A DNA stretch of 64,000 nt from Mucilaginibacter sp. OK283 (GCF_900110415.1 NZ_FODR01000013.1:1-64000); one strand, 5' to 3'. Shown: positions 17,288 through 26,213, counted from the first letter of the stretch. Numbers and translations: made by a program. Notes: generated by a model from the letters alone, not told the origin.

Positions 17288-18460
17288 ATGATCCAAAAAC
17301 TATCCAAACTCATTTATAATAAACCCTTTGTATATGCCGCGTGGTTTGGTTTGAGTTTCCTCATTGTGCTAAAAGAGATCCTGAACCATCAGGGTTTTAA
17401 TAACTACACCATTTTTAAATACAATTTTTTACATACGCTGCACCAGCAAAACCTGTATGCCGCTTACCCTGAACATTATTACGACCTGAATCATTACGGC
17501 CCTATATTTTCAATCATATTTGCGCCCTTTACGTTTTTTCCCGATTACGTGGGCATTATGCTTTGGGTGATGTTTAACGCATTTGTGCTGTTTAAAGCCA
17601 TCCAGTTGCTGCCGCTGAAGGAGAATCAATATCTGATCGTTTTACTTATTTGCGCCCATGAATTAATGACGGCATCCGCCCACGTGCAAAGTAATCCCCT
17701 GGTGGCGGGGCTTATTATTTTAAGTTTCAACTTCATCAACAAAAAGCAGGATTTTTGGGCAGCGCTGATGATTGCATTGGGCACGTTCATCAAATTGTAT
17801 GGTATTGTGGGCCTGGCGTTCTTCTTCTTTTCCGACAACAAACTCAAGTTCATCGCCAGTTTTATTTTTTGGTCGGTAGTCATGTTTGTATTGCCGATGC
17901 TCATATCGTCGCCTGCGTTTATTGTGCAAACCTACCGCGATTGGTATGTAGATTTGAAAGGTAAAAACTTACAAAACGAAGGCTCTATTATGCAGGATAT
18001 TTGTGTAATGGGCTTTTTCCGCAAAATATTAAACTACCCGGGACTTAAAAACGCGGTGGTAATAATCCCGGCAATGACGCTCTTCGCCCTTTCGTACCTG
18101 CGGATAAACTGTTTTAAATCGACACCTTACCGGTTACTTATCCTGGCATCGGCATTAATTTTCGCGGTGATTTTCAGCAGTGGGTCCGAGTCGCCTACTT
18201 ATATTATCGCGTTTGCAGGTGTAGGCATCTGGTTTATGAATTTAAACAGGCCCGTAACCGGTTTCGAAATATTTTTACTGGTACTGGCCATCATTTTAAC
18301 CACCCTATCGCCATCCGATCTTTTCCCCAGATCTATCCGCGAAACGTACGTATTGCCTTACAAATTAAAGTCGCTGCCCTGCTTTTTAATCTGGCTGAAG
18401 ATAATTTATGAAACCCTCACCCGCAACTTTGTGAAGCGGCAAATAGCCCGCGTTGCATAA
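17288..18460 (+). CDS. GT87-family membrane glycosyltransferase (DUF2029)
   Basis: A 390-residue polytopic membrane protein, GT-C fold, of the DUF2029/GT87 type. These transfer a sugar from a polyprenyl-phosphate donor to an acceptor on the outer face of the inner membrane. About nine or ten hydrophobic segments are visible. The first external loop holds AAYPEHYYDLNHYGPIFS, as expected for the catalytic loop. Start at 17288 (MIQKLSKLIYNKP) is preferred over an ATG 21 nt upstream. It lies 210 nt before the GT2 gene on the same strand, so it may use the product of that enzyme. Confidence 0.75.
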   Translation: MIQKLSKLIYNKPFVYAAWFGLSFLIVLKEILNHQGFNNYTIFKYNFLHTLHQQNLYAAYPEHYYDLNHYGPIFSIIFAPFTFFPDYVGIMLWVMFNAFVLFKAIQLLPLKENQYLIVLLICAHELMTASAHVQSNPLVAGLIILSFNFINKKQDFWAALMIALGTFIKLYGIVGLAFFFFSDNKLKFIASFIFWSVVMFVLPMLISSPAFIVQTYRDWYVDLKGKNLQNEGSIMQDICVMGFFRKILNYPGLKNAVVIIPAMTLFALSYLRINCFKSTPYRLLILASALIFAVIFSSGSESPTYIIAFAGVGIWFMNLNRPVTGFEIFLLVLAIILTTLSPSDLFPRSIRETYVLPYKLKSLPCFLIWLKIIYETLTRNFVKRQIARVA

Positions 18461-18670
18461 ATCGTATGCCTGTTTTTACGGTGATGTTAAAAAACCAGCG
18501 TCTCTACAGATTTGGTGCGTATAATGCAACGGTTTATAATTAAAATGATACATAATTTGTTTTATTTGTAATAAAAAAATTACATTTACAAAGGGGATGT
18601 TAAAAAGGTCCCTGATAGTTGAAAACCAATTGTACTGTTCTCTGATTACCTATATCCTTTTAACATTTGC

Positions 18671-19639
18671 ATGATTTCCGTTTCAAAAAAGAAGCTGTCT
18701 GTTATTATACCCTGCCATAATGAGCAGAATAATGTTGGCTTCCTTATCCAGGCGCTCACTAAAACATTAAACGATACCCGTTACAATTTCGAACTGATTT
18801 TTGTTGACGATGGCAGCACAGACAACACTGTGGACGAGATAAAATTCAACGCCAATATATATTCCAATGTTTTCTATGTAGAGCTTTCAAAAAACTTTGG
18901 AAAAGATAACGCGTTAAAGGCCGGCATAGCCATAGCCACCGGCAATGCTGTGATAACTATGGATGCCGATATGCAGCATCCGCCCCAGCTGATATTAAAG
19001 ATGCTGGAACATTGGGAAAACGGCTACGATATTGTTTACACCTACAGGGAAAACGCCAATCCGCACGCCAAAATATATCAGAAAGTTACTTCCAAACTAT
19101 TTTATAAAGGCATCAACATGCTATCGGATATTAAACTTGAAGATGGCACTGCCGATTTCCGGCTGATGGACGAGAATATGGTAAGCCAGTTAAAGCTGAT
19201 TGACGAACATGAGCTGTTTTTAAGAGGCATCATTAAATGGACGGGGTTTAAACAGGTTGGCATCCCCTATACGCCATCCAAAAGGCATACCGGTGAAGTT
19301 AGCTACTCATTTATTAAGCTGGTAAAGCTGGCTATTGGCAGCATTATGGCCTTTAGCGCAAGGCCCTTGTATATCATGACCGGCGTTGGCTTAACCGTTT
19401 CACTGATGACCATTTTTTACATCCCTTATGTTTTAATTAGCTTTGCCGAAGGCTATGCCGTTAACGGATGGGCATCCATAATAGCTACCATCGCTTTTTT
19501 TGGTGGTTTGCAGTTGATGGTTTTAAGCATTATTGGCGTTTACGTAGGCAAAATATTTATGCAGTCAAAAGCACGTCCAAATTATCTTGTCCGGTCCACC
19601 AACCTTGTAAATATAAATAATGATCTTATTGGGGTTTGA
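18671..19639 (+). CDS. GT2 polyprenyl-phosphate glycosyltransferase (GtrB/ArnC type)
   Basis: A 322-residue inner-membrane enzyme that should load a sugar onto undecaprenyl phosphate on the cytoplasmic side. The GT-A domain has FVDDGSTDNT (44-53) and the DxD motif DAD (98-100) in ITMDADMQHPP. Two C-terminal membrane helices (about 230-255 and 265-290) are typical of GtrB, ArnC and dolichol-phosphate mannose synthases. Its stop overlaps the deacetylase start by 20 nt, so the two are translationally linked. The sugar cannot be read from sequence. Confidence 0.88.
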   Translation: MISVSKKKLSVIIPCHNEQNNVGFLIQALTKTLNDTRYNFELIFVDDGSTDNTVDEIKFNANIYSNVFYVELSKNFGKDNALKAGIAIATGNAVITMDADMQHPPQLILKMLEHWENGYDIVYTYRENANPHAKIYQKVTSKLFYKGINMLSDIKLEDGTADFRLMDENMVSQLKLIDEHELFLRGIIKWTGFKQVGIPYTPSKRHTGEVSYSFIKLVKLAIGSIMAFSARPLYIMTGVGLTVSLMTIFYIPYVLISFAEGYAVNGWASIIATIAFFGGLQLMVLSIIGVYVGKIFMQSKARPNYLVRSTNLVNINNDLIGV

Positions 19640-20417
19640 TATCGAAGAGTTTGACATGCCATTAGAGTATGGCAAACAAATATCGTTCGCAGAGCAGTTA
19701 TCCATATCAACCGAGGGCACTAACGTTATTTTGGCCATCCTAAAATCGTCACAAATAAAGGCTACCTTTTTTTGTACAGCAAATTATGCTGTGCATAAGC
19801 CGGAAGTTATTAACCAGATTGTAAGCGAAGGCCATGAAATAGCCTCGCACGGTTACTATCATTCAGATTTTAAACCCGAGCACCTGGCGCAATCGAAAAC
19901 TAAGCTGGAAGAAATATCCGGGGCCGAGGTAACCGGTTTCCGTATGGCCAGGATGATGCCGGTTGATGAGCGGGAAATAGCTAAGGCCGATTACGCCTAT
20001 AATTCATCCATCAATCCCACATTTATCCCCGGCAGGTACAATAACTTTGGCAAGCCCCGCAGCTGGTTTTACGATCAGGATGTGTTACAAATACCGGCAT
20101 CCGTATCGCCGTTGATCCGTTTCCCGTTATTTTGGCTTAGCTTTCATAACCTGCCCATGGGGCTATTAAAATGGATGAGCGGTATCACCCATAAAAAGGA
20201 CGGCTACCTTAACCTGTATTTTCACCCATGGGAATTTACCAATCTGAACGATGCCCGGTTTGGGTTCCCCAAATATGTGGTTAAAAACTCGGGGCAGCCT
20301 TTTGCAAAACGGCTGGAAGATTTTATCAGTTGGGGAAAATCAAAAGGCTATGAATTTATGCGGACAGATGAGTTTGTAAAACGGGTAGATAAAAGGAAGC
20401 TAAACCAGGTTGCTTAA
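19620..20417 (+). CDS. Polysaccharide deacetylase (NodB homology)
   Basis: A 265-residue NodB-domain deacetylase. Metal-site motifs are GFDIEEFD at the N-terminus and SHGYYHSDF (HxxxH) near residue 78, followed by TGFRMARMMP. The C-terminal YFHPWEF resembles the family's last conserved histidine motif. There is no signal peptide. Overlap with the polyprenyl-phosphate glycosyltransferase recalls the ArnC-ArnD pairing, in which the deacetylase (ArnD) deformylates the lipid-linked sugar made by ArnC. A role in trimming a lipid-linked amino sugar is therefore likely (inference). Confidence 0.85.
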   Translation: MILLGFDIEEFDMPLEYGKQISFAEQLSISTEGTNVILAILKSSQIKATFFCTANYAVHKPEVINQIVSEGHEIASHGYYHSDFKPEHLAQSKTKLEEISGAEVTGFRMARMMPVDEREIAKADYAYNSSINPTFIPGRYNNFGKPRSWFYDQDVLQIPASVSPLIRFPLFWLSFHNLPMGLLKWMSGITHKKDGYLNLYFHPWEFTNLNDARFGFPKYVVKNSGQPFAKRLEDFISWGKSKGYEFMRTDEFVKRVDKRKLNQVA

Positions 20418-20433
20418 GCGGTTACCTTTTTAT

Positions 20434-21327
20434 TCACACCATTTCCCTTTCAAAAATCTCCTGTACCATAGCCACTTCCCTGGCATAGATTGATTTTTTG
20501 CGTGTGCCAAAATACAGCGTGTTTTCTATAATATTATAACCTTCCCAAAGCAGTTTAATATTACCCAGGTCGCGCTCAGTTTTTGACAAAAAATCGGGGA
20601 TCACCGCAATACCTTTTCCGCCGCTCAGGCAGCGAATGATGGAACCCATGTTGGGCACTATAAAATTGGGTTTAAAATCGGGGCGTTTGCCAAAATTGGT
20701 GTGCCAGAAGCGTCGCAGGTGCTCCATATCGCCCGATGAGCCGTACCAGGTTTGGTTTTTTAGCCAATCCTGTATTTGAGGCAAATCTTTTGTTAGGAGC
20801 AACTTGTTAAATTCATCCACATCGGTTTGCGGCCCCGCCAGTACTACAATACGCTCTTTAAAAAACGGCTTATATTCTAAACCCTTATAATCACCTTTTT
20901 GCGGGGTGATGATCATATCAAGAATACCACTATCCAAATCGGCCAGCATTTGGGGGTACTCGCCAAATTTAATGATCACGTTAAAGGGCAGTGTGGGCAG
21001 GTACGATTCCAGTGTAAACTGAAAAGTTTCAAAACACATGCCTATACTGATCGTAGGCACATCTTTTTCGGTACTTTTATGAAAATGCCGCTCGGCCTCC
21101 TCCAATTTACAAATCGATTCCTGTATATAGTTATACAATATCTTCGCCCGCTCGGTTGATACCATTTTGCGCGATGAGCGATCAAACAGCTTGTAGCCCA
21201 CATAACTTTCAAGTGAGCTTAAATGCAGGCTTACCCCCGGCTGCGAAATAAACAAGGATTCGGCCGCGCCGGTTAACGAACCTGTTTCATATATCGCCTT
21301 AAACGTGCGGAACCATTCTAAATTCAT
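20434..21327 (-). CDS. LysR-family transcriptional regulator
   Basis: A 297-residue LysR regulator. The winged HTH occupies residues 1-60 (FKAIYETGSLTGAAESLFIS, then QPGVSLHLSSLE) and the substrate-binding domain about 90-290. It is divergent from mdaB across a 100-bp spacer holding dyad symmetry typical of LysR targets, so it probably activates mdaB-ygiN in response to a quinone or other electrophile, as seen for relatives of this pairing. Two adjacent ATGs exist; I use the second. Confidence 0.9.
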   Translation of the reverse strand: MNLEWFRTFKAIYETGSLTGAAESLFISQPGVSLHLSSLESYVGYKLFDRSSRKMVSTERAKILYNYIQESICKLEEAERHFHKSTEKDVPTISIGMCFETFQFTLESYLPTLPFNVIIKFGEYPQMLADLDSGILDMIITPQKGDYKGLEYKPFFKERIVVLAGPQTDVDEFNKLLLTKDLPQIQDWLKNQTWYGSSGDMEHLRRFWHTNFGKRPDFKPNFIVPNMGSIIRCLSGGKGIAVIPDFLSKTERDLGNIKLLWEGYNIIENTLYFGTRKKSIYAREVAMVQEIFEREMV

Positions 21328-21360
21328 CATAACAAATCATCATAATTATAATACAAATGT

Positions 21361-21405
21361 ATAACTTATGTTATTTTAATTATAGTAAACAGCGTCGTAA
21401 TTTTG
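21361..21405 (+). promoter_or_regulatory. LysR operator and mdaB promoter
   Basis: Dyad ATAAC-TTAT-GTTAT (21361-21374) sits within a wider AT-rich symmetry (ATAATTATA ... TAATTATAG). A -7 element TAATTTTG is at 21398-21405, 24 nt before the mdaB ATG. No -33 TTTG is seen, as expected if LysR activation replaces it. Confidence 0.5.
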
Positions 21406-21428
21406 ATGCCAGTTAACACGAGATAAAA

Positions 21429-22079
21429 ATGAAAAATATATTTGTTATAAATGGCGGGCAGATCTTCGCCCATTCCGGCGGCCTGTTCAATAAAACATTG
21501 CTGGATACAACCGTAAAATACTTTGAGGAAAACCCTGATTTTGAAGTGCGGTCGACCGATATCAACAACGCTTATGACCCCGCACAGGAGGCCGAAAACT
21601 ATAAATGGGCCGACGTAATTATTTACCATACCCCGGTTTGGTGGTTTCAGCTACCTCATGGTTTTAAAAAGTATATTGATGAAGTTTTTACAGCCGGCTA
21701 TCAAAACGGCATTTACCGCAGCGACGGCCGCACAGCCGAAAACCCCGGCATTAACTATGGTACCGGCGGCTTAATGCATGGCAAAAAATACCTGCTAACC
21801 ACCTCATGGAACGCGCCGGTAACAGCCTTTACCCTACCCGGCGAATTTTTTAATGAGCACAGTGTTGATGAAGGCCCGCTGTTTGGCTTTCACCGTATGA
21901 ATGCCTTTACAGGCATGGAACCTTTAGAAAGCATTCATTTTTATGATGTGATGAAAAACGCCAACATTGAAGCCAACCTGCAAAATTACCAGGAGCATTT
22001 AACCAAGCTATTTATCGACAACAACAACAACAACAACAACAACCATGAAAGTGTACTTAACAGCCTTAGTGAAGTGTAA
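21429..22079 (+). CDS. mdaB: MdaB-type NAD(P)H:quinone oxidoreductase
   Basis: A flavodoxin-fold, FAD-dependent NADPH:quinone reductase that makes two-electron quinone reductions and avoids semiquinone. Family blocks are INGGQIFAHSGGLFNKTL at the N-terminus, YHTPVWWFQLPHGFKKYIDEVF and YGTGGLMHGKKYLLTTSWN. The C-terminus is odd: after KLFID come eight asparagines from an AAC repeat and then about 14 residues (HESVLNSLSEV) read out of frame from the next gene. An ancestral stop was probably just past this point and lost. Translation overlaps ygiN by 35 nt. Confidence 0.92.
   Translation: MKNIFVINGGQIFAHSGGLFNKTLLDTTVKYFEENPDFEVRSTDINNAYDPAQEAENYKWADVIIYHTPVWWFQLPHGFKKYIDEVFTAGYQNGIYRSDGRTAENPGINYGTGGLMHGKKYLLTTSWNAPVTAFTLPGEFFNEHSVDEGPLFGFHRMNAFTGMEPLESIHFYDVMKNANIEANLQNYQEHLTKLFIDNNNNNNNNHESVLNSLSEV
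22018..22043 (+). repeat. AAC trinucleotide microsatellite
   Basis: Eight AAC codons in the mdaB frame, ending 1 nt before the ygiN ATG at 22045. Slippage would keep mdaB in frame while changing the A-rich sequence directly ahead of the ygiN start. Confidence 0.85.
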
Positions 22080-22335
22080 AGCCGGTAATACCGACGAGCT
22101 AAAAGGTTACCTTAATCAGTTGGTAGCAGCATCGACCAAAGAGGAAGCCTGCCTGCAATATGAGCTGTACCAATCAACAGATGATGATACCCGGTTCATC
22201 TTCCACGAAACCTGGGCCAGCCAGGAGGGTTTGGACGTGCACGAGCAACAACCGCATATTAAAATATTTATAGAACAGGTTAAAGAAATAATTGACGGCA
22301 CAATTGTGATTTATAAAACCGAAAAGGTTAGTTGA
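22045..22335 (+). CDS. ygiN: YgiN-type quinol monooxygenase (ABM domain)
   Basis: A 96-residue antibiotic biosynthesis monooxygenase-fold protein. Seen are VKCKAGNTDELKGYL, CLQYELYQSTDDD, FIFHETWASQEGLDVHEQQPH, all typical. In E. coli, YgiN is encoded with MdaB and oxidises menadiol back to the quinone, forming a redox cycle. The same gene order here supports the same role. It overlaps mdaB by 35 nt, and its start lies directly after the AAC repeat, so its translation is probably coupled to mdaB. Confidence 0.9.
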   Translation: MKVYLTALVKCKAGNTDELKGYLNQLVAASTKEEACLQYELYQSTDDDTRFIFHETWASQEGLDVHEQQPHIKIFIEQVKEIIDGTIVIYKTEKVS

Positions 22336-22460
22336 AATTAAGGAGACTGTAATTTTATACAAAGTTTAAACACCGGGTAGGTATTTGCGGCGAAACACTA
22401 TTTGTTTTTTCCGTTTAAATTACCAAACTTCGTGTTTAAACTTATATTAACCTCAACATT

Positions 22461-22853
22461 ATGAAAATTGCAGTATTAATTGCCCGCATATTGCTGGGCC
22501 TCATCTTCGTTGTATTTGGCCTTAATTTCTTCTTCCATTTTATCCCCATGGCGCAGCCGGTTATGAGCGATAAAGCCCAGGCTTTTAGCGGCGGACTGTT
22601 TGGCTCGGGTTACTTTTTTCAGTATATGAAGGTTATCGAGATTACTTGCGGCGTTGGGTTGCTTATTAACCGTTTTACCGCCTTGTTTGTGCTTGTGCTT
22701 TTCCCCATTTCGTTAAATATTTTCCTTTTTCATACCTTGCTTGCACCAGCTGGTATGCCAATGGGGCTGGCTATTGTTATTTTGAACCTGTTTTTAGGCA
22801 TTGCTTACTTTAAATATTACAAAAGTATTTTTACGGCAACACCAACGTTGTAA
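22461..22853 (+). CDS. DoxX-family membrane protein
   Basis: A 130-residue DoxX-like protein with four membrane helices (about 4-24, 50-70, 75-95, 100-120) and the family's GLIFVVFGLNFFFHF opening. DoxX proteins are linked to quinone chemistry and respiratory thiol oxidation, but the exact reaction is unsettled. It follows mdaB-ygiN after 125 nt and ends at a strong terminator, so it may be the last gene of the same redox group. Confidence 0.85.
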   Translation: MKIAVLIARILLGLIFVVFGLNFFFHFIPMAQPVMSDKAQAFSGGLFGSGYFFQYMKVIEITCGVGLLINRFTALFVLVLFPISLNIFLFHTLLAPAGMPMGLAIVILNLFLGIAYFKYYKSIFTATPTL

Positions 22854-22871
22854 AACTTTTTTAAGCATAAC

Positions 22872-22903
22872 AAAAATGCCCCGGCCAAGGCCGGGGCATT
22901 TTT
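22872..22903. terminator. Strong bidirectional terminator
   Basis: A near-perfect palindrome: AAAAATGCCCCGGCC, AA, then GGCCGGGGCATTTTT. It separates the doxX gene from the convergent cysteine-rich gene. Confidence 0.92.
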
Positions 22904-22904
22904 G

Positions 22905-23102
22905 TTATTTGCTACACTTCCGTGTGCATTCGCCCGATGCTTTGCAGGCTTTGCCACAGGTATCCAAACAGTTTGGTTTGGTACATGCTTTAGTACACTT
23001 GTTGCATTGGTTCATTTTGGTATTGCAGCAAGGTGTATTGGCAAATGATATATTACAAATAGTAAAAAGCATCAGTGTTGTGATGAAAAGAATTTTTTTC
23101 AT
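22905..23102 (-). CDS. Small exported cysteine-rich protein
   Basis: A 65-residue protein with signal peptide MKKILFITTLMLFTICNISFA and a mature part of about 44 residues holding ten cysteines. They are spaced mainly as CxxxC (CTKAC, CLDTCGKAC, CTRKC). The pattern recalls metallothioneins and the CxxxC copper-storage (Csp/DUF326) proteins, although it is too short for a whole Csp bundle. It is last in a minus-strand group with a TonB receptor and two more cysteine-rich exported proteins. Binding of copper or another soft metal is inferred, not shown. Confidence 0.75.
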   Translation of the reverse strand: MKKILFITTLMLFTICNISFANTPCCNTKMNQCNKCTKACTKPNCLDTCGKACKASGECTRKCSK

Positions 23103-23160
23103 GATTTTGAATGATTAATGTTTAATAAAAAATACGTTCTGAAAAAGGCAGATGATTTTA

Positions 23161-23484
23161 TTAAACTTTGGGCGGGTTCCAGCAGGTGATGGAATAATCA
23201 GACAAATAGCCCATACGGTATGGCGTAACATTTTTAGCCCCAAAAGTGGCAGTTATTGGTGCAACACTAATCGGCTCTGTTTTTACAAAGCAGCAAGTGC
23301 CGCATGATAACATGGTAGCGCACATCCCGCCATCGCAGGCTTTTTTTGAGCTGTGCCCGCAAGGAGCAGCAGCCATTTTGTGGCAGCAATCCTTTTTGGG
23401 CATATTAGCAACGGCCATCACCCTTGCCGGAATAACCGAAAGGAGCAGCAAGCAAACTAACATAACAAAAGAAATTGCTCTCAT
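23161..23484 (-). CDS. Exported Cys/His-rich protein, DUF6660-like
   Basis: A 107-residue protein with a signal peptide ending near RVMA (24). The mature part has CCHK, CGHS, then CDGGMCATMLSCGTCC, followed by a conserved-looking tail YSITCWNPPKV. This tail resembles the SIWQPPQIS tail of the 25816-26133 protein on the other side of the TonB receptor gene, so the two are probably related. Small proteins of this sort (DUF6660-like, as I recall them) accompany metal-related TonB receptors in Bacteroidota. It lies 34 nt downstream of the receptor. Confidence 0.7.
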   Translation of the reverse strand: MRAISFVMLVCLLLLSVIPARVMAVANMPKKDCCHKMAAAPCGHSSKKACDGGMCATMLSCGTCCFVKTEPISVAPITATFGAKNVTPYRMGYLSDYSITCWNPPKV

Positions 23485-23518
23485 TGGCTTTTTAAACGAT
23501 TACCACCGCAAAATATTA

Positions 23519-25705
23519 TTACAACCTTATCTTTATCCCTCCATTCACAACAAAACCATCCAACGGCGCATAAATATCCTTAAATACCGGGTTGGTAATA
23601 CTGCCGGTATAAATGGAGTCAAATTTGGTTTGCCGGGTATCGGTCAGGTTTTCAAAGTTGATAAATAACGAAAAACGTTCCCATATCTTCTCAGCCATCA
23701 ATCCGGTTGTCCAGTAGCCCCTGCCGCTGCTGCCATCATTTAAATGTTGCGGACTAAAATAGTAAGCTTCCAAACCAATTTTCAACTTATTCTCCAGCTC
23801 ATACACCAACACATTATTCAGCCTGTGTTTGGATACCAAAGGATATGTGGTAATGTTGTTGCCTGTATGCTGTGTTACATCTGCCAGCGTATAGCCTATA
23901 AAAAGCTTAAAATCGGCATAGGTTAGCTTTACATTGGTTTCCAGTCCCTTTGTGTTCAGATCGCCGCGGGGTTGCTGGTATTGGAGGTTACCATCCGGCA
24001 GCGAAGCAAGCAGGATAGGTTTCTCTATCCGGGTATAAAAAAACAATTGATTGATGCTAAAGCTCACCTTATCATCAAATAAACCTGTACGGTAATTAAG
24101 GTCATAGCTGGCGCCATATGAGCGCTCGGCTGTGGTGTTTTTAACATCAATAGGCAACACGTTCCTAAACTGAATGCGTTCGGCATCCTCGGTAAACACC
24201 GTAGGTGCTTTATAACCAAGCCCGCCTCCTAAACGCGTCGAAAAATGGGAGTTGATCTTCAGCAAAGCCGATATACGGGGCAGGATAAAAAAGCCGTACC
24301 TGTTGTGATAGTCGCCGCGCAGGCCACTTTCAACCGTTAGCTTTTGGGTAGCATCCCAGGTGTTTTGTATAAAGCCGCCGATGGTATTGTAACTATAGTC
24401 CCGGAGCGCGAAACTACTGTTATGATCCTCACTAAATTTTTCTGAAAGATAATTTAGCCCGGCAACCCAATCAGACCCTTCGGTTTTACGCGAATAAGTG
24501 GCCTCGCTATACGTAGAAAACTGCAGGCCCGAAAAGCGGTAGCCAGGCAGGTCAATAGCCCTGTCAAAATAGCTTACGCTATTTTTAACCACCAGTTTTT
24601 CTTTATCGCTCAGGTTGCGGTCAAGCTCCAGTTGCGTGCTGTACCTGCCCGTTTTGTTTTTTTCAAAATAACTATGCTGCGCATTGCCATCGCCCTCAAT
24701 ATAATGCAGGTCGCCGCCTATGCGGTTTTCAATAGTGCTGTTGATACCTGTTATCAGCGTGGTTTTATCGTCAAGGTAAAAAAATAATTTAGGGTTGAGT
24801 GTAAAACGATTGTACTTAGGGATGGCCGTTAAATCTATATGGGCCGGGTCGTAAGCCGTACCATGATTGTAGGCCGCAAATATGGTGGCGCCCACCTTTT
24901 TAAACTTCTGCGAGTAAAAACCGCTGGCATCCAAACCAAATGCCGATGTGCCGTTTAAAAGGAAGTTGAGCTGCCTTTGATCTGTTGGCGTTTTAGATAT
25001 TAAGTTAACCAGGCCCGCTATGGCGCCGCCGCCATACAGGGTTGACGATGAACCTTTAATGACCTCCACCTGTTTTAAATCGAGCGGCGCTATCTGCAGC
25101 AAACCCAAACCGCCCGAAAAGCCGGAGTACAGCGGGAAACCGTCCCGTATAATTTGGGTGTACTTGCCATCGAGCCCCTGGATGCGGATGCTGGAATTGT
25201 TGCTGGTCGCCGATGTTTGCTGTGTTTGGATACCCGTGCTTTCGGCCAGCATCATCCGGATATCGCCGGGTTTCATGTTGGCCTTTTCGTCCAGTTCTTC
25301 GCCCGATATCACCTCCACCCGGGTAGGAATATTGGCAATAGTACGGCTGCTTCGGGTGGATGAAACAGTAACCTCGCCCAACTCCTCGCCATCGCCCTTT
25401 CCTTTAGGTTCCAACAATATGGTTATTGGTTCTGTTTGGGTCAACGGGAAAGTTAATGTATCCAGCCGGGTTTCATACCCTATATAACTAAAGCGGATAA
25501 ACTGCTTACCCGGGGGTATGTCGGTTAATATAATAAGGCCCGCGGCATCAGCAGTAGCCCCTTTATTAGTTCCCTGTAGTAATGCTATTGCGCCAATAAG
25601 GGTTTCGTTAGTTTTAGCATCTTTAATAATAGCTTTAAACGTATCCTGGGCATACGCCGTAGCGGTATATAAAAGTGCTGTAAAAAGCACTGTAATTTTT
25701 TTCAT
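23519..25705 (-). CDS. TonB-dependent outer-membrane receptor
   Basis: A 728-residue receptor. Signal peptide to about 19 (AYAQ); a carboxypeptidase-like regulatory domain (about 22-100, GAIALLQGTNKGATADAAG); plug domain (about 110-230, ending VEVIKGSSSTLYGGGAIAG); then the 22-strand barrel ending in NGGIKIRL. The size and plug are of the CirA/FepA/BtuB kind rather than SusC. No SusD partner is present. Its neighbours are three small cysteine-rich exported proteins, so the cargo is more likely a metal or metal chelate than a glycan (inference). Confidence 0.92.
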   Translation of the reverse strand: MKKITVLFTALLYTATAYAQDTFKAIIKDAKTNETLIGAIALLQGTNKGATADAAGLIILTDIPPGKQFIRFSYIGYETRLDTLTFPLTQTEPITILLEPKGKGDGEELGEVTVSSTRSSRTIANIPTRVEVISGEELDEKANMKPGDIRMMLAESTGIQTQQTSATSNNSSIRIQGLDGKYTQIIRDGFPLYSGFSGGLGLLQIAPLDLKQVEVIKGSSSTLYGGGAIAGLVNLISKTPTDQRQLNFLLNGTSAFGLDASGFYSQKFKKVGATIFAAYNHGTAYDPAHIDLTAIPKYNRFTLNPKLFFYLDDKTTLITGINSTIENRIGGDLHYIEGDGNAQHSYFEKNKTGRYSTQLELDRNLSDKEKLVVKNSVSYFDRAIDLPGYRFSGLQFSTYSEATYSRKTEGSDWVAGLNYLSEKFSEDHNSSFALRDYSYNTIGGFIQNTWDATQKLTVESGLRGDYHNRYGFFILPRISALLKINSHFSTRLGGGLGYKAPTVFTEDAERIQFRNVLPIDVKNTTAERSYGASYDLNYRTGLFDDKVSFSINQLFFYTRIEKPILLASLPDGNLQYQQPRGDLNTKGLETNVKLTYADFKLFIGYTLADVTQHTGNNITTYPLVSKHRLNNVLVYELENKLKIGLEAYYFSPQHLNDGSSGRGYWTTGLMAEKIWERFSLFINFENLTDTRQTKFDSIYTGSITNPVFKDIYAPLDGFVVNGGIKIRL

Positions 25706-25815
25706 AAATAAGTTAATTAGTTATGTAGAGGCTAAAAGCAGAATACACAAAGCTTAAAGCTAATAGACTCTATGTAATACAATAACCAGCTGCTTAGCTG
25801 TAATGGTGAGTTGTA

Positions 25816-26133
25816 TTAACTTATCTGGGGTGGTTGCCAAATGGAAAGGGCAACATCTTCGGGGTGTGGGCGATGATAAGCAATAACATGCTTAACATGC
25901 GTTTCGGGCAATAAAAACGGACTGTGATCAACCGCTTTGGCAACGATAAACCCGGTACATGCGCCACACGCAAAAAATGGCGAACAACCCTGGCAATCTT
26001 TTTCTTTAGATGACGATTTGGATGGGGCGTTTTTTGCGGCAGTGTTTTTAATGCTACAATCATTATCGGCACAACAAGGCTTAGCTGTAAGCAGCAGCAC
26101 AATAATGGCCGATAGGTAGCAAAGGAATTTCAC
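25816..26133 (-). CDS. Exported cysteine-rich protein, DUF6660-like
   Basis: A 105-residue protein with signal peptide MKFLCYLSAIIVLLLTAKPCCA. The mature part opens CCADNDC, then has CQGCSPFFACGAC and the tail ALSIWQPPQIS. It heads the receptor group, 110 nt upstream of the TonB gene. The cysteine cluster suggests metal capture at the periplasmic face or the cell surface. The out-of-frame 93-codon frame on the same strand is a shadow. Confidence 0.7.
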   Translation of the reverse strand: MKFLCYLSAIIVLLLTAKPCCADNDCSIKNTAAKNAPSKSSSKEKDCQGCSPFFACGACTGFIVAKAVDHSPFLLPETHVKHVIAYHRPHPEDVALSIWQPPQIS

Positions 26134-26213
26134 AGGGGCAAAGGTATAAGATTTAAGTTAAAAGTTCAGTTATAAAGGGGCAAGGAAATAATACCCTGTT
26201 AAGCTGCCTCGTA

